Assembly (NCBI GenBank): GCA_046729975.1
Contig: JBKPHS010000180.1
Location: 1 to 8,363, forward strand
DNA: 8,363 nt
Direction: 5' to 3'
From: JBKPHS01 sp046729975
GTDB lineage: Bacteria > Actinomycetota > Thermoleophilia > Solirubrobacterales > Thermoleophilaceae
Shown here: positions 1 to 4,665 of the stretch, piece by piece
How the letters are laid out: each line of letters begins with the position of its first letter
How positions within the stretch are numbered: position 1 is the first letter of the stretch
Notes under the pieces: generated by a model
The model's database searches: none
What the model was told of the DNA's origin: nothing
What the model saw: the letters and a program-made list of their open reading frames with translations, nothing else
Program-made: the position numbers and the translations under genes

Positions 1-7
1 CACTTTT

Positions 8-119
8 CGGTGGCTATAGCGAGGGGGAAACACCTCTTCCCATTCCGAACAGAGCAGTTAAGCCCCTCAGCGCCGATGGTACTTGGCCCTCGCGGGCCTG
101 GGAGAGTAGGTCGCCGCCG
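8..119 (+). rRNA. rrf: 5S ribosomal RNA
   Basis: Structural RNA of the large ribosomal subunit. The sequence has the family hallmarks: GGTGGCTATAGCGAGGGGGA near the 5' end, CCCATTCCGAAC followed by AGTTAAGCCCC in the loop B/C arm, GCGCCGATGGTACTTGG, and the 3' GGGAGAGTAGGTCGCCGCC. The terminal helix closes perfectly: CGGTGGC at 8-14 pairs with GCCGCCG at 113-119, including one U-G pair. Ends could be one or two bases longer on either side. The 23S gene would lie upstream, outside the window; only 7 bases precede the 5S. No tRNA follows it. Confidence 0.96.
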
Positions 120-130
120 GCTCTTGCTAC

Positions 131-156
131 ACGGGCCACCCGGGAGGGTGGCCCGT
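131..156 (+). terminator. rRNA operon terminator hairpin
   Basis: Perfect 11-bp inverted repeat ACGGGCCACCC (131-141) / GGGTGGCCCGT (146-156) with a GGGA loop, starting 12 nt after the 5S. The stem is almost all G/C. The following bases (CTGCGTTCC) hold only a short T-poor tail, as is common for intrinsic terminators in GC-rich actinobacteria. It most likely ends the rRNA operon. Confidence 0.85.
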
Positions 157-199
157 CTGCGTTCCGGGGGGCCTGACGGCGACCGACGCAGCCAGGTCC

Positions 200-205
200 T
201 AGACT
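200..205 (+). promoter_or_regulatory. -10 box of leaderless promoter for the 213 gene
   Basis: TAGACT fits the TANNNT -10 consensus and lies exactly 7 nt before the GTG start at 213, so transcription would begin at the start codon. No good -35 is visible at normal spacing; the closest, CTGACG at 173-178, is 21 nt away. The same 7-nt arrangement recurs at three other genes in the window, which raises confidence. Confidence 0.55.
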
Positions 206-212
206 CGTCCCC

Positions 213-590
213 GTGTCCACTCTCGCGATCGTCCTAATCGTCGTCGGCGTGGTGCTTCTCGCCCTAGTGATCGGCGGCCTCGTCATCTACCGGAGGCGCG
301 TCGACCGTCCCGAATGGGCCGAGCACGTGGCCATCGCCGACGCGGCCCTCGAGCAGGCGCGCGCGCTCGACAGGGGCTGGGATCGGGCACTGATGGAGGC
401 GGCCGCTCGACTCGCGCTGGCCGAGCGGCGCCCCGACTGGCGCTACGAAAACCTCCACCTCGTGCTCGTGGACGACCGTCCCGGCGTGACGGAGGACACG
501 GCGCATTTCGTGGCCATTGGCCCCGACGGCGAGGGCCGGATCGTGCTGGCCCGCGGCGAGCAGGGCTGGGCTGCCACGCGCGTCGAGTAA
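213..590 (+). CDS. Small membrane-anchored protein of unknown function
   Basis: 125-residue protein that I do not recognise as a named family. Residues about 4-26 form one strongly hydrophobic segment (LAIVLIVVGVVLLALVIGGL), followed by positively charged RRR. This predicts an N-terminal membrane anchor with the rest of the chain in the cytoplasm. Residues about 33-72 look helical (AEHVAIADAALEQARALDRG, then an Ala-rich helix). Residues 74-125 look like a small beta-rich domain (YENLHLVLVDD, then AHFVAIGPDGEGRIVLARGE). The GTG start is chosen because a TAGACT box lies 7 nt upstream and because it places the hydrophobic segment at the N terminus. No ribosome binding site is visible. Codon use matches the surrounding genes. 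It stands alone between the rRNA terminator and a long hairpin-rich noncoding stretch. Function is unknown. Confidence 0.8.
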   Translation: MSTLAIVLIVVGVVLLALVIGGLVIYRRRVDRPEWAEHVAIADAALEQARALDRGWDRALMEAAARLALAERRPDWRYENLHLVLVDDRPGVTEDTAHFVAIGPDGEGRIVLARGEQGWAATRVE

Positions 591-609
591 GGCGCCGCCC
601 ACGGGCGCC
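591..609 (+). terminator. Possible weak terminator hairpin after the 213 gene
   Basis: GGCGCC at 591-596 and GGCGCC at 604-609 can pair across a 7-nt loop directly after the stop codon at 588-590. There is no T tract, and short GC palindromes are frequent by chance in this DNA, so the call is weak. Confidence 0.3.
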
Positions 610-617
610 CGCCTGAC

Positions 618-711
618 GCCGGTAGGGCCCGGCAGGTCCCGGACGGGTTCGGCGGCCGCGCTCGTTGGGGAGGACGAGAACGGCCTAACCCGCCCGGGAC
701 CCGGCACCGGC
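618..711. repeat. Long nested inverted repeat, possible structured RNA
   Basis: The main arms are 635-649 and 687-701: 15 bp with a single A/C mismatch (643/693). Inside them GGC 651-653 pairs with GCC 683-685, and an apical CTCGT 661-665 pairs with ACGAG 674-678. Outside them GCCGGT 618-623 pairs with ACCGGC 706-711. The elements are co-linear, so the segment could fold as one long rod. It could be a structured transcript, a terminator/attenuator, or the footprint of a small palindromic element. No family is recognised. Confidence 0.5.
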
Positions 712-1065
712 CGTGAGGCACGGCTGCGGCGCGGGCCGCGGCGCGCCCTCCCGGACGCGCCGGGTGCGAGACAGCCGCCGCGCGCGCCCGGGCTGTTCGA
801 GGCCCGGGCAGCGAGAGGGCGGCGGCGCTGCCGCCGATGAGTCGGCGGCGACCTTCGCACGATTGCGAGCTGCGGCTGTTGCGGGGGCGACCGGCGGCTC
901 CCTGCGAGGCACGGCGGCGGAGGCTCCCGCCACGGGAGCGGGGGCGCGACGGCCCGCGGAAGGTGGGGGTTCGAGCTGGTACTCGCCGAGCGTGGCGAAC
1001 TCGATCGCGAGGTCGAGAGCATTGCGAAACGCGGTCCGAAGGCATGTCGGCGAGGGCGGGAACAT
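685..1065 (-). CDS. Possible small ORF with an SOS-box-like start
   Basis: Uncertain 126-residue reading frame starting at ATG 1065 on the minus strand. I recognise no family. The best coding signal is residues about 9-33, where ALDLAIEFATLGEYQLE is encoded by codons with nearly uniform G/C third positions and looks like a real amphipathic segment. From about residue 34 on, the chain is low-complexity Pro/Ala/Arg-rich sequence with third positions less biased than in the neighbouring genes, and it crosses several strong DNA hairpins. The true product may therefore be shorter, or the frame may be decayed. In favour of a gene: a TACCTT -10-like hexamer lies 9 nt upstream of the ATG (1075-1080), and a GAAC-N4-GTTC palindrome (1060-1071) overlaps the start. 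The arrangement is divergent from the thioesterase at 1143. Confidence 0.33.
   Translation of the reverse strand: MFPPSPTCLRTAFRNALDLAIEFATLGEYQLEPPPSAGRRAPAPVAGASAAVPRREPPVAPATAAARNRAKVAADSSAAAPPPSRCPGLEQPGRARRLSRTRRVREGAPRPAPQPCLTAGAGSRAG
711..939. other. Cluster of short GC-rich hairpins
   Basis: Perfect or near-perfect inverted repeats follow one another: CCGTG/CACGG (711-715/719-723), GGCGCG/CGCGCC (728-733/742-747), GCCCGGGC/GCCCGGGC (786-793/802-809), CGGCGGC/GCCGCCG (820-826/830-836), GCCGCCGA/TCGGCGGC (830-837/842-849) and GCTCCCG/CGGGAGC (923-929/933-939). The fourth and fifth share the strand 830-836 and exclude each other. No protein gene on the plus strand is convincing here. 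Base composition alone makes some of these likely by chance, but the density is higher than elsewhere in the window. Confidence 0.4.
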
Positions 1066-1071
1066 GTGTTC
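1060..1071. promoter_or_regulatory. LexA/SOS-box-like palindrome
   Basis: GAACATGTGTTC is a GAAC-N4-GTTC palindrome. It matches the Gram-positive/actinobacterial LexA site consensus (CGAAC-RNRY-GTTYC) at 12 of 14 positions when the flanking bases at 1059 and 1072 are included; both outermost bases differ. It overlaps the ATG of the possible minus-strand ORF at 1065 and sits immediately downstream of its TACCTT box, the position expected for a repressor. It is 71 nt upstream of the plus-strand thioesterase start. Confidence 0.45.
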
Positions 1072-1074
1072 GGG

Positions 1075-1080
1075 AAGGTA
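1075..1080 (-). promoter_or_regulatory. -10-like box for the minus-strand ORF
   Basis: Read on the minus strand this is TACCTT (TANNNT), 9 nt before the ATG at 1065. The identical hexamer serves the HD-domain gene at 4658. No matching -35 is visible. Its value depends on whether the small ORF is real. Confidence 0.3.
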
Positions 1081-1110
1081 GGGGAGGCGGCGGACGGAAA
1101 GGTGGGTCGG

Positions 1111-1128
1111 CTGCAAGATCGCTTGCAG
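1111..1128. promoter_or_regulatory. Perfect operator-like palindrome upstream of the thioesterase gene
   Basis: CTGCAAG (1111-1117), ATCG, CTTGCAG (1122-1128): a perfect 7-bp dyad with a 4-bp centre. It ends one base before the TACGCT -10 box at 1130, so a bound dimer would cover the -35 to -10 region. The spacing and symmetry resemble a site for a homodimeric helix-turn-helix repressor. No regulator gene is present in the window to pair with it. Confidence 0.5.
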
Positions 1129-1129
1129 G

Positions 1130-1135
1130 TACGCT
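1130..1135 (+). promoter_or_regulatory. -10 box of leaderless promoter for the thioesterase gene
   Basis: TACGCT (TANNNT) is exactly 7 nt before the ATG at 1143. There is no Shine-Dalgarno sequence between them. Together with the upstream dyad this decides the start codon. Confidence 0.55.
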
Positions 1136-1142
1136 CACGCGA

Positions 1143-1583
1143 ATGGGCCGCGCCTTCACGCACCGTCTTCGGGTCCGCTACGGAGAGTGCGATCCGCAGG
1201 GCGTCGTCTTCAATGCGAACTACTTCGGCTACTTCGATGTCGCGATCACGGAGCTGTGGCGCGAGGCGATCGGGGACTACGCCGCGATGATCGACGGCGG
1301 CGCCGACATGGTCGTGGCCGAGGCGCGGGCGCGCTTTCTTGCGCCGGCCGCGTTCGACGACGAGATCGACCTCGAGCTCCACGTCACGCGCCTCGGCACG
1401 ACGGCGCTCGGTACGCGGATAGGCGTGCGCCGCGGGGGCGAGCTGCTCGTGGAGGGCGAGATGAGGCATGTGTTCATCGACCCCGAGACGAAAGCCAAGA
1501 GGCCGATACCGGACGAGATCCGCAGCGCGCTCGAACCGTATCTCGGGCATGACCAACGCGAGCCAACGGCTCCGGCGCCGTAG
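1143..1583 (+). CDS. Acyl-CoA thioesterase, 4-hydroxybenzoyl-CoA thioesterase (4HBT) family
   Basis: 146-residue hotdog-fold thioesterase expected to hydrolyse an acyl- or aryl-CoA thioester in the cytoplasm. The family active-site stretch is plain: RVRYGECDPQGVVFNANYF at residues 10-28, with the catalytic Asp at D17 and the following helix FDVAITELWREAIGDY (31-46). Many relatives have HANY where this one has NANY (N24). The remaining strands (ARARFLAPAAFDDEIDLEL, then GTRIGVRRGGELLVEGEMRH) and the length of about 145 residues match single-domain YbgC/FadM-type members. The frame is open upstream to 837, but family homology starts only at about residue 5 of the 1143 product, and the ATG at 1143 has a -10 box 7 nt upstream, so the longer version is rejected. 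The DUF389 gene begins 2 nt after its stop, so the two are probably cotranscribed. The natural substrate cannot be told from sequence. Confidence 0.92.
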   Translation: MGRAFTHRLRVRYGECDPQGVVFNANYFGYFDVAITELWREAIGDYAAMIDGGADMVVAEARARFLAPAAFDDEIDLELHVTRLGTTALGTRIGVRRGGELLVEGEMRHVFIDPETKAKRPIPDEIRSALEPYLGHDQREPTAPAP

Positions 1584-1585
1584 CG

Positions 1586-2587
1586 ATGGTCCACATGCGC
1601 ATCGTCGCACCGGCCGACACGGCGGAGAGGGCGCTTGACCTGCTCTGCGCCGCGGACTCCGTCTACAACATCGTCCACCTCCCCCGGGCGGCGCGGAAGC
1701 CCGAGGGCGACGTGATCCTGTGCGACGTCGCGCGGGAGGACGCCAGCGTGATTGTCGGCGACCTGCGCGAGCTCGACATCCCCCGGGAGGGCTCCATCGC
1801 CCTCGAGATGATCGACAGCGAGATCTCCGACGTCGCGCAGGAGGCCGAGCGGGCGGCGAAGGGAATGCCCTCCGACGCGGTCATCTGGGAGGAGGTCGAG
1901 TCGCGGACCTCCGAGAACACCGAGTTGTCGGTCAGCTTCCTCGCGTTCATGGTGCTCGCGGTGCTGATCGCCGCCGTGGGCATCCTCGAGGACTCCGAGA
2001 TCCTGATCATCGGGGCGATGGTCGTCGGTCCGGAGTTCGGACCGATCGCCGGCTTCAGCGTGGCGGTCGTCGAGCTTCGCAAGGACATGGCAAAGCGCTC
2101 GCTCACTGCCCTCGCCATCGGCTTCCCCCTCGGCATCGCCGCCAGCTTCACGGCAGCTCTGATCTTCAAGTCGACCGGCATCGGCCCCGACGAGATCAGC
2201 GATGCCGCACGCCCGCTGACGAGCTTCATCTCGGACCCGAACTTCTTCTCCTTCTTCGTCGCGTACCTCGCCGGCACCGCGGGTGTGCTGTCGCTGACGT
2301 CGGCAAAGTCGGGTGCGTTGATCGGCGTCCTGATCTCGGTCACCACCATCCCCGCGGCGGCCAACGTCGGCGTGGCCGCGGCCTACCAAGACTGGAGCGA
2401 GATGGGTGGAGCACTCGCGCAGCTGGGGCTGAACCTCGTCGCGATCAACCTCGCCGGAATCACGACGCTCTTCATCCAGCGGCGCGTGTACATGGCCCGG
2501 CGGCGGGCGCATCTCGGCGACTCGAAGATGCGCGAGGCCGGCGGCCTGCCGGTCGGCCGCAGCCGCCACCGGAAGGTCCTCCGCTAG
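1586..2587 (+). CDS. DUF389 (TIGR00341-type) integral membrane protein
   Basis: 333-residue membrane protein of the DUF389 family, whose biochemical role is not established. Residues 1-105 form a soluble, probably ACT-like alpha/beta domain (MRIVAPADTAERALDLLCAA...). The membrane part follows, with about six hydrophobic segments: roughly 115-134, 138-162, 173-195, 217-237, 242-264 and 276-298. The family's characteristic glycine/proline-rich stretches are present: LIIGAMVVGPEFGPIAG (140-156) and GALIGVLISVTTIPAAANVG (243-262). The tail (299-333) is basic and cytoplasmic. The start is 2 nt after the thioesterase stop with no clear ribosome binding site, which suggests translational coupling; an in-frame ATG three codons later (1595) is an alternative. 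It converges with the dehydrogenase gene, leaving 4 nt between the two stop codons and no visible terminator. The link to the thioesterase is positional only. Confidence 0.9.
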   Translation: MVHMRIVAPADTAERALDLLCAADSVYNIVHLPRAARKPEGDVILCDVAREDASVIVGDLRELDIPREGSIALEMIDSEISDVAQEAERAAKGMPSDAVIWEEVESRTSENTELSVSFLAFMVLAVLIAAVGILEDSEILIIGAMVVGPEFGPIAGFSVAVVELRKDMAKRSLTALAIGFPLGIAASFTAALIFKSTGIGPDEISDAARPLTSFISDPNFFSFFVAYLAGTAGVLSLTSAKSGALIGVLISVTTIPAAANVGVAAAYQDWSEMGGALAQLGLNLVAINLAGITTLFIQRRVYMARRRAHLGDSKMREAGGLPVGRSRHRKVLR

Positions 2588-2591
2588 CGGG

Positions 2592-3692
2592 TCAAACGGT
2601 CGAGCCGAGCGAGGACCAGATGTCCACCTTGGTCCGCACGCGCGAGACGACCTCGTCCGTGAACTCGGTCGTCGTCGCGTGGCCGCCGAGGTCCGGCGTC
2701 CGAACGCCGGTGGCCGTCGCCTCGAGGACGGACTCGTAGACCGCCCGGGAGGCGACGTCGGCCTCCTCGTGGTCGAATCCCGCGATGTAGTGCAGGATCG
2801 CCGCGACGGCCATGATCATCGCCATCGGGTTCGCGATGTTCTTGCCCTGGAGCGCCGGCGCAGTGCCGTGCGGCGCCTCCGCCATCACCGCCTGCACCTC
2901 GTAGTCGTCGTCGAACGCGAGCAGCACGGACTCGGCGCCCGCGATCGAGCCGAACAGGGGCAGGACGAAGTCCGAGAGACAGTCGCCGTCGCGGTTGAGC
3001 GCCGGGATCACGAGCGGCGCGTCGGCCGCGCCCGAGACCAGCCCGGCGTACGTCGCGTCGATCAGGACGGGCTGGTAGGGAACCTCGGGATGGCGCTCGG
3101 CCGCAGAATCGAGCTCCTCCTTGAGAAGGCCCTCGTAGACGGGGCTGACCGTCCACTTCGGCCCGCCGTAGACGCGCGCGTGGATCTTCTTCGCCGTGCG
3201 GAAGCTGTACTCGGCGACGGCGCGGCAGACGCTCCGCGAGATGCGCTCGGTTCGGAAGGCGATCTCGTCGGCGCCGTCGCCCTCGCGCCATTGCTCCGCT
3301 CCGTAGGCGTCGCCGACCGCCATGCGGCAGACCGCGATCGGATAGTGCACGCCCGCCACCGGCGTGACGCCCGGGATCCGCCGCCCGGTTCGGATGATGA
3401 CCTTCCCGTCGATCTCCTCCCGCAGGATGCGGTTCGGGCTGCCCACGTCGTCCCGGCCCTCGGGGGTAATGGTCGGCGCCTTGATCGCGAAGCGGGCGTC
3501 CCTCATGGCGCGGGCCGCCGCGTGCACGACGTCGTTGTTCGTCGCCCGCCGGTTGGCCAGCGAGAGGTCGTAGTGCTCGAGCTCGACGTTCACCTTCGTG
3601 ACCGCCGGATCGAGCACGCGCAGAGCCTGCTCGAGCAGCTCCTGTCCCGTCTCGTCCCCCTCGAGGACGATGATCCGCACCTCGCCGGCCAC
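2592..3692 (-). CDS. Isocitrate/isopropylmalate dehydrogenase-family enzyme
   Basis: 366-residue NAD(P)-dependent beta-decarboxylating dehydrogenase, a homodimeric cytoplasmic enzyme family that oxidises a 2R-hydroxyacid and releases CO2. Substrate-binding positions of isocitrate dehydrogenase are recognisable: S85 and N87 with R91 (SPNRILREE), R101, R123 and Y130 (CRMAVGDAYGAE), K179 (GGPKWTVSPVYEG), and metal ligands D212, D237 and D241 (NRDGDCLSDF). The cofactor loop HGTAPALQGKNIANP is at 275-289, and the C-terminal LGGHATTTEFTDEVV is typical. The length suits a short family member. Unusual: the two residues after HGTAP, normally Lys-Tyr (NADP) or Asp-Ile (NAD), are Ala-Leu (280-281), so cofactor choice is unclear. 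The substrate could be isocitrate, homoisocitrate or isopropylmalate; retained S85/N87 favour isocitrate-like. The start is GTG, 7 nt after a TAGCCT box. Confidence 0.88.
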   Translation of the reverse strand: MAGEVRIIVLEGDETGQELLEQALRVLDPAVTKVNVELEHYDLSLANRRATNNDVVHAAARAMRDARFAIKAPTITPEGRDDVGSPNRILREEIDGKVIIRTGRRIPGVTPVAGVHYPIAVCRMAVGDAYGAEQWREGDGADEIAFRTERISRSVCRAVAEYSFRTAKKIHARVYGGPKWTVSPVYEGLLKEELDSAAERHPEVPYQPVLIDATYAGLVSGAADAPLVIPALNRDGDCLSDFVLPLFGSIAGAESVLLAFDDDYEVQAVMAEAPHGTAPALQGKNIANPMAMIMAVAAILHYIAGFDHEEADVASRAVYESVLEATATGVRTPDLGGHATTTEFTDEVVSRVRTKVDIWSSLGSTV

Positions 3693-3696
3693 GGAT

Positions 3697-3702
3697 GGGA
3701 GG
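3697..3702 (+). promoter_or_regulatory. Ribosome binding site of the zinc-motif gene
   Basis: GGGAGG lies 9 nt before the ATG at 3712 and supports that start over in-frame codons further upstream inside the divergent gene. It overlaps the -10 box of the divergent dehydrogenase promoter. Confidence 0.45.
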
Positions 3703-3726
3703 CTACTGGGGATGGAGAGCGCTCAA
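3700..3726 (-). promoter_or_regulatory. Leaderless promoter of the dehydrogenase gene
   Basis: On the minus strand TAGCCT (3705-3700) lies exactly 7 nt before the GTG at 3692. A TTGAGC (3726-3721) 15 nt upstream is a reasonable, slightly close -35. The promoter overlaps the 5' end of the divergent zinc-motif gene; the two start codons are separated by only 19 nt. Confidence 0.5.
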
Positions 3727-4050
3727 CTCTGCAGCTGGTGCGGTGCGGACGTCGGGCCCAACGACGGCTACCGTCTCGCCGAGCCGGCCGGGGCGCGCCG
3801 GGCGACCTTTTGCCGCCTCGAGCACGTCGTCCCGTGGACGATCCAAGGACCGAGCTGGGAGGCGGGCGCTATCAGCGAGCCGAGCGGCATCGACGAGTCG
3901 CTCGACAGCTGCGCCCACTGCGGCGGCAGCCTGCCCGACACCAAAGTGCTGCTCGTGCGCCACCGCGGCGATCACAGAATCCCGGACGCCTTCTGCTCAG
4001 TCGACCACCTGACCGACTGGGCGAAGCAAGGAGGCCGCTGGCGCCAGTAG
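3712..4050 (+). CDS. Small protein with two tandem zinc-binding motifs
   Basis: 112-residue protein that I cannot assign to a named family. It consists of two diverged copies of one motif. Copy 1 is C7-x2-C10-G, 23 residues, then C34-x3-H38-x2-PW-x2-QG. Copy 2 is C67-x2-C70-G, 24 residues, then C95-x3-H99-x2-DW-x2-QG. In both, the second half reads FC-x3-H (FCRLEH and FCSVDH). The Cys3His pattern predicts two small zinc-binding treble-clef/TRASH-like folds joined by an acidic linker (about 49-66). There is no signal peptide or membrane segment, so it is probably cytoplasmic; a protein- or nucleic-acid-binding adaptor role is a guess. It is divergent from the dehydrogenase and convergent with the HD-domain gene. 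Its stop TAG is the first unit of the heptamer repeat. Similar neighbours give no clear functional clue. Confidence 0.75.
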   Translation: MESAQLCSWCGADVGPNDGYRLAEPAGARRATFCRLEHVVPWTIQGPSWEAGAISEPSGIDESLDSCAHCGGSLPDTKVLLVRHRGDHRIPDAFCSVDHLTDWAKQGGRWRQ

Positions 4051-4077
4051 TCGCTAGTCGCTAGAGACTAGGGACTA
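4048..4077. terminator. Possible bidirectional terminator within the heptamer array
   Basis: TAGTCGCTAGTC (4048-4059) and GACTAGGGACTA (4066-4077) form a 12-bp stem with one G/G mismatch around a 6-nt loop (GCTAGA). It lies exactly at the stop codons of two convergent genes, the place for a shared terminator. The stem is less GC-rich than the surroundings and lacks a T tract, so termination is inferred from position. Confidence 0.4.
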
Positions 4078-4103
4078 GAGACTGACGACTGATCCCTAGG
4101 CCC
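4048..4103. repeat. Degenerate 7-bp tandem repeat between convergent genes
   Basis: Eight consecutive heptamers in exact 7-nt phase: TAGTCGC, TAGTCGC, TAGAGAC, TAGGGAC, TAGAGAC, TGACGAC, TGATCCC, TAGGCCC. Seven or eight nearly identical registers with CTAG at the joints cannot come from codon structure. The first unit provides the TAG stop of the plus-strand gene (4048-4050), and CTA at 4068-4070 provides the TAG stop of the minus-strand HD gene. The repeats resemble the heptameric short tandem repeats known from some bacterial intergenic regions such as those of Nostoc-type cyanobacteria, though no shared origin is claimed. Confidence 0.85.
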
Positions 4104-4658
4104 GAGCCCGAGCTGCTGGGCGTTCTCTTCCATCGCAGCGATTACACGGGCCACGTGCTCATCAAAATCCACGCCCAGCTCCTCCGCGCCCCGCCGCACC
4201 TCGTCACGATCGACCGCGGCCGCGAAGCTCGGCTGCTTGAGCTTCTTCTTGACCGACTTCGGCGTCATGCCGTGGATGCCCTGGGGCCGGACGAGCGCGC
4301 AGGCCGCGACGAAGCCGGAGAGCTCGTCGACCGCGTAGAGCGTCTTCGCCATCGGCGTCGTGCGCGGATGGTTCAGGAACTCGGCGTGCCCAGCCACGGC
4401 GTCCAGCACCTCCTCGGGATAGCCGAGCTTCCGCAGCTCCTCGAGCGCGATGCGCGGGTGTCCGGTCTCGAGGTCGGGATAGCGCTCGTAATCGAGGTCG
4501 TGCACGATGCCGGTGACCGCCCAGAGCTCCTCGTCCTCACCGTACTCGCGCGCGTAGGCGCGCATGGCGGCCTCCACGCCCAGGACGTGCTTTCTGAGCG
4601 AGTCCGACTGGGTCCACTCGCAGAAGAGCGACCACGCTTCGTCGCGCGTCGGGGCCAT
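4068..4658 (-). CDS. HD-domain protein (HDIG-type metal-dependent phosphohydrolase)
   Basis: 196-residue cytoplasmic protein of the HD superfamily, probable divalent-metal phosphohydrolases. Metal-binding positions can be followed: H24 (LRKHVLGVEAAM), the H53-D54 pair (GIVHDLDYERYP), H91 (VAGHAEF) and D111 (YAVDELSGFV). The stretches TLYAVDELSGFVAACALVRP (106-125) and SVKKKLKQPSFAAAVDRDEV (135-154) are typical of the roughly 185-residue HDIG family found in Clostridia, Thermotogae and Actinobacteria, whose substrate is unknown. The frame is open to 4763, but homology begins at MAPTRDEAWSLF, and that ATG has a TACCTT box exactly 7 nt upstream, so 4658 is chosen. The last ten or so residues (RDQSSVSSP) are encoded by the heptamer repeat and are unlikely to be functional. 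It is divergent from murA. Confidence 0.88.
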   Translation of the reverse strand: MAPTRDEAWSLFCEWTQSDSLRKHVLGVEAAMRAYAREYGEDEELWAVTGIVHDLDYERYPDLETGHPRIALEELRKLGYPEEVLDAVAGHAEFLNHPRTTPMAKTLYAVDELSGFVAACALVRPQGIHGMTPKSVKKKLKQPSFAAAVDRDEVRRGAEELGVDFDEHVARVIAAMEENAQQLGLGPRDQSSVSSP

Positions 4659-4665
4659 GCGCCGC

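Noticed and set aside
968..974. GGTTCGA resembling a tRNA T-loop
   Set aside because: The flanks do not form a T-arm or acceptor stem and no anticodon arm is upstream; chance match.
837..1142. N-terminal extension of the thioesterase frame
   Set aside because: Arg/Gly-rich with no homology. The family starts at the 1143 ATG, which has its own -10 box.
591..1142. CRISPR array or retron-type element in the repeat-rich gap
   Set aside because: The repeats are inverted, not regularly spaced direct repeats, and no cas or reverse transcriptase gene is nearby.
264..1610. 448-codon minus-strand frame
   Set aside because: It lies antisense to the 213 gene and the thioesterase; composition is Arg/Pro-rich and no family is recognisable.
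2588..2591. Possible terminator between the convergent DUF389 and dehydrogenase genes
   Set aside because: Only 4 nt separate the stop codons and no convincing hairpin spans them.
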